53,280 nucleotides of DNA from Billgrantia kenyensis. Its GTDB lineage: Bacteria > Pseudomonadota > Gammaproteobacteria > Pseudomonadales > Halomonadaceae. The position numbers and the translations under genes are program-made. The notes beneath the pieces are model-generated. The model saw nothing but the letters and a program-made list of their open reading frames with translations. It was not told where the DNA came from and ran no database searches. The stretch spans positions 1 to 53,280 of the forward strand of contig NZ_JACEFT010000028.1 of the NCBI RefSeq assembly GCF_013697085.1, read 5' to 3'. Numbering within the stretch: position 1 is the stretch's first letter; the number at the start of each line of letters is the position of its first letter. Positions 47,610 through 53,280 of the stretch are shown here, piece after piece.

Positions 47610-47641
47610 GGAAGGTCGAACCCCCTGTGGCTCGACCTTCC
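47610..47641 (-). terminator. Possible terminator after glnG
   Basis: A 10-bp stem GGAAGGTCGA/TCGACCTTCC with a 12-base loop, 56 bp past the glnG stop. No T-run follows, so the call is weak. Confidence 0.45.
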
Positions 47642-47696
47642 TGACTCGACTGGCGGGTCCAGGCAGCAGGCAGCACGCAGGTGAAATACGTGCCGC

Positions 47697-49106
47697 TCAA
47701 TCCTCCGCCAGTGAGGGCAACAGCGTCTTGAGCTTGCGGGTGAGGGTATTGCGCCCCCAGCCCAGCAGCTCGGCGGCTTCGCCCTTGCGCCCACCGGTGT
47801 GCTTGAGCGCGGTCTCGATCAGGATGCGCTCGAAGTCCGGTACCGCTTCCTCCAGCAAATGGGTGTGGCCGGCCGCGAGGGCACGGTCGGCCCACTCGCG
47901 GAAGGCCGCCCGCCAGTCACCGTTACTGACTTCGACTGAATCCCCCTGGCGCAGCTCCGGCGGCAGGTCCTCGACCAGGATCTCACGCCCCGAGGCCATC
48001 ACCGTCAGCCAGCGGCAGGTATTCTCCAGCTGTCGCACGTTGCCGGGCCAGGGCAGGCGGGTCAGGTGGGTCTCGGCGGCCTTGGTCAACACCTTGACGT
48101 CGGTGGCGAGCTCCTTGGCCGCCTCGGCCAGGAAGTGCCGCGCCAGGCGGGGAATGTCCTCGCGCCGTTCGGCCAGCTTGGGCAGGTGAACCCGGATCAC
48201 ATTGAGGCGATGGAACAGGTCTTCGCGGAAGCGGCCGTCCTCCACCAGCGTTTCCAGGTTCTGGTGAGTCGCGGCAATGATGCGCACATCCACCTTGACC
48301 GGCGTGTGGCCGCCTACCCGATAGAACTCGCCATCGGCCAGCACCCGCAACAGCCGTGTCTGGGTTTCGGCAGGCATGTCGCCGATCTCATCGAGGAACA
48401 GCGTGCCGCCGTTGGCCTGCTCGAAGCGCCCCTGACGCTGGGCGGTGGCCCCGGTAAAGGCGCCCTTCTCATGGCCGAACAGCTCGGACTCGATCAGGTC
48501 GCGCGGGATCGCCGCCATGTTCAGGGCGATGAAGGGCTGTGCGGCACGTGGGCTGTGCTGATGCAGGGCCCGGGCCACGCGCTCCTTGCCGGTGCCTGAC
48601 TCACCGTTGATTAGCACGGTGATGTGCGAGTGGGACAGTCGTCCGATCGCACGGAAGACTTCCTGCATCGCCGGCGCTTCACCGATGATCTCGGCGTCCA
48701 GCCCCTCTGGAACGCTCACCGGGCGCTTGCGCTCGCGGGCATGCGCCACGGCACGCCGCACCAGTGCCAGCGCCTCGTCGACATCGAACGGCTTTGGCAG
48801 GTACTCGAAGGCCCCACCCTGGTAGGAGGCCACGGCGCTGTCCAGGTCGGAGTGCGCCGTCATCACGATGACGGGCAGCTCGGGGTGAACTTCACGCACG
48901 CGTGACATCAGGTCCAGGCCATCGATACCCGGCATGCGGATGTCGGTCACCAGCACATCGGGGGGATCGTCGAGAAGACGGCTGAGCGCCACATCGGCTC
49001 GATCGATGCACTCGACCTCGAGGTCGGGCTGAGCCAGGGCGCGCTCCAGCACCCAGCGAATGGCGCGGTCGTCGTCGACCACCGCGACACGTGCGACATC
49101 AGTCAT
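47697..49106 (-). CDS. glnG: Nitrogen regulator NtrC
   Basis: A 469-residue sigma54 activator for nitrogen-limitation genes. The receiver domain has Asp residues at 11-13 and phospho-acceptor Asp55 (VTDIRMPG). The AAA+ domain has GESGTGKE at 168-175, GAFTGA at 215-220 and FLDEIGD. The C-terminal Fis-type helix-turn-helix includes LGWGRNTLTRKLK. It overlaps glnL by eight bases. Targets in this window include the NtrC-type sites before glnA and glnL. It is distinguished from DctD at 8907-10289 by the fit of its receiver domain and by its neighbours. Confidence 0.95.
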   Translation of the reverse strand: MTDVARVAVVDDDRAIRWVLERALAQPDLEVECIDRADVALSRLLDDPPDVLVTDIRMPGIDGLDLMSRVREVHPELPVIVMTAHSDLDSAVASYQGGAFEYLPKPFDVDEALALVRRAVAHARERKRPVSVPEGLDAEIIGEAPAMQEVFRAIGRLSHSHITVLINGESGTGKERVARALHQHSPRAAQPFIALNMAAIPRDLIESELFGHEKGAFTGATAQRQGRFEQANGGTLFLDEIGDMPAETQTRLLRVLADGEFYRVGGHTPVKVDVRIIAATHQNLETLVEDGRFREDLFHRLNVIRVHLPKLAERREDIPRLARHFLAEAAKELATDVKVLTKAAETHLTRLPWPGNVRQLENTCRWLTVMASGREILVEDLPPELRQGDSVEVSNGDWRAAFREWADRALAAGHTHLLEEAVPDFERILIETALKHTGGRKGEAAELLGWGRNTLTRKLKTLLPSLAED

Positions 49107-50145
49107 GGCGCCTCTCCAATGGAATAAGCAGACGGAATTCGGTATGTCCGGGGCGCGAGTCGCACTCGATCAACCCCTGGTGCTGGTGCAGGATGCCCTG
49201 GGCAATGGACAAACCCAGCCCACTGCCGTCTGCACGACCCGATACCATGGGATAGAAAAGGGTTTCCTGCAGGCTCTCGGGTATGCCCGGGCCGTTGTCG
49301 ATCATGGCCACCTCGCAGACCAGCCGATGACGCTCCGCCCCCAGGGTGAACTGGCGGCGAGCCCGGGTGCGCAGCAGCAACCGTGGGGCCTTGGTGCCGG
49401 CCGCGGCCATCGCCTCCATGGCATTGCGTGCCACATTGAGCACCGCCTGGATCATCTGGGCCTCGTCACCGGGAAAGTCCGGCAGACTGGGATCATAGTC
49501 TCGCTCGACGATGACCCCGGGAGTTTCGGCCATCAGCAGCGTGCGCACTCGCTCCAGCACCTTGTGGATGTTGAGGGGGTCGTGGCGGGTCGGCTGGTTG
49601 GGGCCCAGCATGCTATCGACCAGGTCGCGCAGGCGATCGACCTCCTCGACGATAATCCGCGTGAACTCCTTCAGCGAAGGGTCGTCGAGGTCACGCTCGA
49701 GCAACTGGGCAGCGCCGCGAATGCCGCCCAGTGGGTTCTTGACCTCGTGAGCGAGCCCCCGCGAGAGCACCTTGATCGCCTCCTGGCGATTGAGCAGGGC
49801 TTCCTCGCGGGAGATTCGCAGCAGGCGGTCGCGGGGTTCCATCTCCACCAGCAGCTCGGCCGCGGAAAGCGGCGTGACCGTGTAGTCGATGGTCACCACG
49901 GTACCGCTCAGCAGCGCCAGGCGAACTTCACGCTGGGTAAAAGGATGCTGATCGTCCCGCGCCTTGGCCAGCACCTCACCCATGCCATCGTCACCCAGCA
50001 GCAATGAGGGCAGGTCGAGCCCCTTGACCCGCCCCAGGCTGACCGCCAGCAAAGCCTCTGCCGCCGGATTCATCCAGCTCAAGCGTAGCTCGCCATCCAG
50101 CAGCAGCACCGCCGTGGTGAGGTGTTCCATCAGGCGTCGATACAT
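49099..50145 (-). CDS. glnL: Nitrogen sensor kinase NtrB
   Basis: A 348-residue soluble histidine kinase that phosphorylates NtrC under nitrogen limitation and responds to PII. The N-terminal PAS domain (1-100) contains LLLDGELRLSWMNPAAE. His133 lies in the H-box LAHEVKNPLGGIRGAAQ. The ATP lid shows DNGPGIP near 285 and GSGLGLSIA near 310. There are no TM helices, as expected. GGAAGGT precedes the ATG at 50145. An almost perfect NtrC site lies 183 bp upstream. Confidence 0.95.
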   Translation of the reverse strand: MYRRLMEHLTTAVLLLDGELRLSWMNPAAEALLAVSLGRVKGLDLPSLLLGDDGMGEVLAKARDDQHPFTQREVRLALLSGTVVTIDYTVTPLSAAELLVEMEPRDRLLRISREEALLNRQEAIKVLSRGLAHEVKNPLGGIRGAAQLLERDLDDPSLKEFTRIIVEEVDRLRDLVDSMLGPNQPTRHDPLNIHKVLERVRTLLMAETPGVIVERDYDPSLPDFPGDEAQMIQAVLNVARNAMEAMAAAGTKAPRLLLRTRARRQFTLGAERHRLVCEVAMIDNGPGIPESLQETLFYPMVSGRADGSGLGLSIAQGILHQHQGLIECDSRPGHTEFRLLIPLERRHD

Positions 50146-50327
50146 GTTCGACCTTCCAAGGTGAATACAGGGGGGATGGAAGCGCAACGCTTGCATCGGA
50201 ATGGCGCAGCGGCCAATCCTGACGGCGGCCAGTCCGGTCCCCGGGCTGAACATACTCAAGCAAGAAGCGCGCCAACCCTTAATTCCCCGCTATGGCGCCA
50301 TTTCGGGGCGAGCGCCCCACCCATCAA

Positions 50328-50344
50328 TGCACCATGATGGTGCG
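50328..50344. promoter_or_regulatory. NtrC-binding site upstream of glnL
   Basis: TGCACCA-TGA-TGGTGCG matches the enterobacterial NtrC consensus TGCACYA-N3-TRGTGCA at all but the last base. In enteric bacteria such a site near the glnL promoter makes NtrC repress its own operon. Confidence 0.82.
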
Positions 50345-50360
50345 AAAATAGGAGAGTTAC

Positions 50361-50392
50361 CAGTTCAGCAGTTCAGCAGTTCAGCAGTTCGC
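50361..50392. repeat. 8-bp tandem repeat upstream of glnL
   Basis: Three exact copies of CAGTTCAG followed by a fourth, CAGTTCGC. It lies 17 bp from the NtrC site, on the DUF4124 side. Slippage would change the spacing of the upstream region by 8 bp per copy. Confidence 0.9.
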
Positions 50393-50469
50393 TCAGCCTC
50401 CTCCATCTGGTGCAACACGCCACCAGGCACTTCAGGCCAAGGAAGTCGGGGATAGGGGCGCGTGGGGGA

Positions 50470-51039
50470 TCAGCCGTCAGCGCCCTGCAGCTGCGTAGTG
50501 CTGGCTCGATGCACATGGAGGCTCACAGGTGAGGTGCGGTGACGCACCCGACCCTGAGCATCAAGCAGCTCCGCCTGAAGCACATACTCACCGTGCGGCA
50601 GGTCGGTCAGCATGAACGCTCGCGTGTGCATGGCAGTCTGGCTTACCTGGCCATCGACCAGCAGCCGCACGCTGTGGTCGGGACGCAGCTCCGGCTCGAT
50701 CGCCAGTTCTACCTGCAGGTTACCGGCATAGCTTGCTGGCAGGTCGGCCCCATGTTCAGGCGCGCGAATGCGGAAGGCGTCGTAGGGCATGAAGGGTTGG
50801 CCCGGCGACTGACTGGCCCGCGGGGCGGCGCCTTCGACCCGGGGCGGCTCGGCCTGGCGCCCCTCAATGCGCGAAGGAATTACCGTGAGCGGGGCCAGCT
50901 CGACCGGCTCACCGCCGCGGTTGGGGTCATCGGTGAAAATGACATTGCCCTGAGCATCGGTGGTGCGATAGATGGTCGTGGCCAGCGCCATGGGCGCCAC
51001 CAGGCTTCCCAGCAGGAACAGCACGATCGGCTTGAGCAT
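50470..51039 (-). CDS. DUF4124-domain exported protein
   Basis: A 189-residue protein with a signal peptide (1-19, ending ALA) and an N-terminal DUF4124 domain (about 20-60) showing the TIYRTTDAQGNVIFTDDP signature. A proline-rich linker follows, then a C-terminal beta-sandwich-like region (about 105-180) with VRLLVDGQ and a GEYVLQAELLDAQG pattern. The function is not known. It lies between glnA and glnL, an arrangement also found in Pseudomonas relatives, so it is probably not a recent insertion. The start may be ATG 51039 or a TTG two codons earlier. Confidence 0.85.
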   Translation of the reverse strand: MLKPIVLFLLGSLVAPMALATTIYRTTDAQGNVIFTDDPNRGGEPVELAPLTVIPSRIEGRQAEPPRVEGAAPRASQSPGQPFMPYDAFRIRAPEHGADLPASYAGNLQVELAIEPELRPDHSVRLLVDGQVSQTAMHTRAFMLTDLPHGEYVLQAELLDAQGRVRHRTSPVSLHVHRASTTQLQGADG

Positions 51040-51118
51040 GGGCAATTCCCCCTTGAGCTCCGCATCGCACCTGCTGCTCGAGGCCAGGCATGGGCATGTC
51101 GGAATTGGGCACGTGTAA

Positions 51119-51130
51119 CGGAACGTTCCG
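51119..51130. repeat. Palindrome upstream of the DUF4124 gene
   Basis: CGGAACGTTCCG is a perfect 12-bp palindrome in the gap between glnA and the DUF4124 gene; a possible operator, with no known match. Confidence 0.4.
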
Positions 51131-51144
51131 CTCTAGTGTATGAC

Positions 51145-51169
51145 AAAAAAGGCCCCGCGGTGCGGGGCC
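51145..51169 (-). terminator. glnA intrinsic terminator
   Basis: An 8-bp stem (GGCCCCGC/GCGGGGCC) with a 3-base loop, followed on the minus strand by six T. It is 44 bp past the glnA stop. Confidence 0.9.
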
Positions 51170-51212
51170 CTTGCGGCGAACCGGCGGCACTGCCACCGGG
51201 CGCGGCGGCTGC

Positions 51213-52619
51213 TTAGCAGCTGTAGTACATATCGAACTCGATCGGGTGCGTGGTCATGCGGATGCGCTCCACGTCTTCCATCTTCAGTTCGATGTAGGCA
51301 TCGATCATGTCATCGGTGAACACGCCGCCTTCGGTGAGGAAGGCGCGATCCTTGTCGAGAGCTTCCAGGGCCTGGTCGAGGCTGTGAGCCACGGTCGGCA
51401 CCTTCTTGCCCTCTTCCGGCGGCAGGTCATAGAGGTTCTTGTCCATGGCGTCGCCGGGGTGGATCTTGTTCTTGATGCCGTCGATACCGGCCATCAGCAT
51501 GGCGGAGAACGCCAGGTAGGGGTTGGCAGTCGGGTCCGGGAAGCGGGCCTCGATGCGCTTGCCCTTGGGGCTCGCGGTGTACGGAATGCGGATGGAGGCA
51601 GAGCGGTTGCGGGCGCTGTAGGCCAGCATGACCGGCGCCTCGAAGCCCGGCACCAGACGCTTGTAGGAGTTGGTCGACGCGTTGGTGAAGGCGTTCAGGG
51701 CACGGGCGTGCTTGATGATGCCGCCGATGTAGTAGAGCGCCATTTCCGACAGGCCCGCGTACTGGTCGCCGGCGAACTGGTTCTGACCTTCCTTCCAGAA
51801 CGACTGGTGGACGTGCATCCCGCTGCCGTTGTCGCCGACCAGCGGCTTGGGCATGAAGGTGGCGGTCTTGCCGTAGGCGTGGGCCACGTTGTGGACCACG
51901 TACTTCATTTCCTGCAGCTCGTCGGCCTTCTTCACCAGGGTATTGAACTTGACGCCGATCTCGTTCTGGCCGGCGTTGGACACCTCGTGGTGGTGTACCT
52001 CTACGGTCTGGCCGATGGCCTCGAGGGTGTTGCACATGGCACCGCGAATGTCGTGGAAGCTGTCCACCGGGGGCACCGGGAAGTAGCCGCCCTTGACCCG
52101 CGGACGGTGGCCCAGGTTGCCGCCCTCGAGCTGACGATCGGTGGACCAGGCACCCTCTTCGGAGGTGATCTTGTACATGGCACCTTCGATGTCGGCCTTC
52201 CAGTGCACCTCGTCGAAGATGAAGAACTCGGGCTCAGGGCCGAAGAAGGCGGTGTCGCCCAGACCACTGGACTGCAGGTAGGCCTCGGCGCGCTTGGCAA
52301 TGGAGCGCGGGTCGCGCTCGTAGCCCTGCATGGTGGCCGGCTCGATGATATCGCAGCGCAGCACCAGGGTGGCATCCTCGGTGAACGGGTCGAGGAAGCC
52401 GGTGCCGTCTTCCGGACGCAGGATCATGTCCGATTCGTTGATGCCCTTCCAGCCATGGATGGAGGAACCGTCGAACATCTGGCCGTTCTCGAAGAACTCC
52501 TCGTCGACGTCACGGGCCGGGATGGTGACGTGCTGCTCCTTGCCACGGGTGTCGGTGAAACGCAGGTCCACCCACTTCACATCATGTTCTTCGATCAGGG
52601 CGAGAGTCTTGGCTGACAT
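51213..52619 (-). CDS. glnA: Glutamine synthetase type I
   Basis: A 468-residue enzyme that makes glutamine from glutamate, ammonia and ATP. It is the GSI-beta type: the Tyr397 of NLYDLPPEE is the adenylylation site. Metal and substrate residues are visible in [10 protein letters not shown] near 49, [10 protein letters not shown] near 131, and [10 protein letters not shown] near 265. GGAGG precedes the ATG. Promoter elements upstream are a sigma54 promoter and several NtrC sites. It ends at a good terminator before the DUF4124 gene, so glnL-glnG expression needs read-through or its own promoter. Confidence 0.98.
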   Translation of the reverse strand: MSAKTLALIEEHDVKWVDLRFTDTRGKEQHVTIPARDVDEEFFENGQMFDGSSIHGWKGINESDMILRPEDGTGFLDPFTEDATLVLRCDIIEPATMQGYERDPRSIAKRAEAYLQSSGLGDTAFFGPEPEFFIFDEVHWKADIEGAMYKITSEEGAWSTDRQLEGGNLGHRPRVKGGYFPVPPVDSFHDIRGAMCNTLEAIGQTVEVHHHEVSNAGQNEIGVKFNTLVKKADELQEMKYVVHNVAHAYGKTATFMPKPLVGDNGSGMHVHQSFWKEGQNQFAGDQYAGLSEMALYYIGGIIKHARALNAFTNASTNSYKRLVPGFEAPVMLAYSARNRSASIRIPYTASPKGKRIEARFPDPTANPYLAFSAMLMAGIDGIKNKIHPGDAMDKNLYDLPPEEGKKVPTVAHSLDQALEALDKDRAFLTEGGVFTDDMIDAYIELKMEDVERIRMTTHPIEFDMYYSC

Positions 52620-52756
52620 TGTGTCCTCCGTTTGAGCTGTGGCTCGATTCGGTTGGCTGAAGTCCACTGGTGCTGGTGCTTTCCAGCATGTGTTGTAGCA
52701 CGTGGTAGAACAGGCTGCCCACGTCACTTGCACATCCATGGAGCTGGCAAACTTAA

Positions 52757-52772
52757 AGCATGTTACATGCCA
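52757..52772 (-). promoter_or_regulatory. Sigma54 promoter of glnA
   Basis: TGGCATG-TAAC-ATGCT on the minus strand has GG and GC 12 bases apart and matches TGGCACG-N4-TTGCW at all but two positions. Transcription would start near 52746, giving a leader of about 127 bases. Confidence 0.85.
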
Positions 52773-52841
52773 ACTTGCACCAACAAAGCCCCAAAAAATT
52801 GCAAGCAGTTATTATATATAGAAAATTTTTACGCCCCCTCG

Positions 52842-52858
52842 TGCACCACTCTGTTGCG
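52842..52858. promoter_or_regulatory. NtrC-type site 1 upstream of glnA
   Basis: TGCACCA-CTC-TGTTGCG: the left half is perfect and the right half has two mismatches to TRGTGCA. It lies about 100 bp upstream of the predicted start. Confidence 0.6.
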
Positions 52859-52902
52859 GCATTTCGTAGAAGCATATTCCAGAAGCGAAGCCGAGGGTTG
52901 TC

Positions 52903-52919
52903 CGCACCAAGTTAGGGCA
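52903..52919. promoter_or_regulatory. NtrC-type site 2 upstream of glnA
   Basis: CGCACCA-AGT-TAGGGCA has two mismatches to the 17-bp NtrC consensus. With its neighbour at 52933-52949 it forms a pair 30 bp (about three helical turns) apart, typical of an enhancer. Confidence 0.65.
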
Positions 52920-52932
52920 TATATGCTCCAAT

Positions 52933-52949
52933 TGCACCAATAGGGTTCA
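52933..52949. promoter_or_regulatory. NtrC-type site 3 upstream of glnA
   Basis: TGCACCA-ATA-GGGTTCA has a perfect left half and a right half with two mismatches. Pairs with site 2. Confidence 0.6.
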
Positions 52950-53189
52950 GCGTCGCTCTGTGGTCGAAAAACCCTTCTCGGTCGAGCGGAGACCCGCCCC
53001 CGTTGAATAAACGTCAGACACAGCAGATTGAGGCAAACGGATGAAGCGCATACGGTGCTTTGACCTGCACCCAGCCAGTCGATATTTTTGGCTTTGCTTT
53101 AGGTCACAATAATATTAGCTACCAGATCAGCTTGCTGCTTCAAGCAAACCTCAATCTACAAAAAGCCCCTCACTACAAGACGTATTCAC

Positions 53190-53280
53190 ATGACCGATAC
53201 GCCACGCATGAACTTCTGGTCCGGCCTGGGCGTCGCCGCCCTCGCGGTGCTGCTGCTCACCTGGGTCGTCCCCACCTACG
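53190..53280 (+). CDS. Start of a membrane-protein gene, cut by the window edge
   Basis: Thirty residues are visible, MTDTPRMNFWSGLG followed by a strongly hydrophobic stretch (residues 13-29). This resembles the first helix of small TctB-type subunits of tripartite tricarboxylate transporters, but too little is present to be sure. The ribosome site is weak; a second ATG six codons in is an alternative start. The gene continues beyond the window. Confidence 0.55.
   Translation, partial: MTDTPRMNFWSGLGVAALAVLLLTWVVPTY

Larger units (their letters stand above)
50146..50469. promoter_or_regulatory. glnL upstream region with NtrC site and tandem repeat
   Basis: This 324-bp gap between the DUF4124 gene and glnL holds no gene. 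It contains an NtrC-type palindrome (50328-50344), a TGGCGCCA palindrome near 50293-50300, and an 8-bp tandem repeat (50361-50392). Together these suggest that glnL-glnG has its own autoregulated promoter in addition to read-through from glnA. Confidence 0.65.
52620..53189. other. 570-bp non-coding stretch upstream of glnA
   Basis: No gene is seen. The left half is the glnA leader, sigma54 promoter and NtrC sites. An AT-rich tract (about 52811-52830) sits between promoter and enhancers and could bind IHF. The right part (52950-53189) holds an inverted repeat GGTGC/GCACC near 53054-53071 and should carry the promoter of the gene at 53190; I could not place it. Confidence 0.7.

Noticed and set aside
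50361..50392. A CRISPR-like or iteron array
   Set aside because: The units are only 8 bp and directly abutting, with no spacers; it is a simple tandem repeat.
53080..53110. A sigma54 promoter for the truncated last gene
   Set aside because: TTGGC is present, but the GC element is not at the required 12-base spacing.

Overview
The window looks like chromosomal DNA of a moderately halophilic gammaproteobacterium, most likely of the Halomonadaceae (Halomonas group). The evidence is a high-GC genome, acidic proteins, the gammaproteobacterial order tktA-epd-pgk-fba, a glnA-(DUF4124)-glnL-glnG block, a LutABC/Dld lactate operon and a TAXI-type TRAP transporter. Almost all of it is coding. I see no rRNA, tRNA, CRISPR array, insertion sequence or prophage.

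Layout. 1-6983: a minus-strand operon lutA-lutB-lutC-dld for lactate oxidation, divergent from a GntR/FadR-type regulator (LldR-like); two near-perfect regulator palindromes lie between them. 7001-10289: a DctB/DctD-type two-component pair whose regulator is a sigma54 activator. 10265-17246: a YdjM-like membrane protein, a gamma-class carbonic anhydrase, an NSS transporter, oligopeptidase A, YheV and a Na+/Pi cotransporter. 17346-21846: a sigma54-like promoter followed by a TAXI receptor, a fused TRAP permease and a second, paralogous TAXI receptor, with strong hairpins between the genes. 21881-30103: Cu/Zn superoxide dismutase, and metF, ahcY and metK (methyl cycle) interspersed with transporters and small exported or membrane proteins. 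30427-38229: central carbon genes (tktA, epd, pgk, class II fba), with a class I aldolase and a two-gene Hsp20 operon on the opposite strand. 38386-40863: a small unknown protein, a secreted COG4315-type protein and an SLC13-like permease. 40940-42172: two paralogous secreted, extremely acidic proteins in long non-coding surroundings, each with a sigma54-like promoter. 42640-47505: YieH-like phosphatase, YciH, a YbaY-like lipoprotein, a sirtuin, a membrane-bound NERD protein and a dGTPase-like HD protein. 47697-52619: the nitrogen-control genes glnG, glnL, a DUF4124 protein and glnA, with recognisable NtrC sites and a sigma54 promoter. The window ends inside a membrane-protein gene.

How it fits together. 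Lactate oxidation feeds pyruvate, and the glycolytic/pentose phosphate genes handle central carbon. The glutamine synthetase block controls nitrogen. Sigma54 control recurs: DctD and GlnG are both sigma54 activators, and sigma54-like promoters are visible at glnA, the TAXI operon and both acidic-protein genes. The most novel-looking element is the acidic-protein pair: they share a signal peptide and a Glu/Asp-rich, Trp-punctuated C-terminus but have unrelated middles, and I recognise no family for them.
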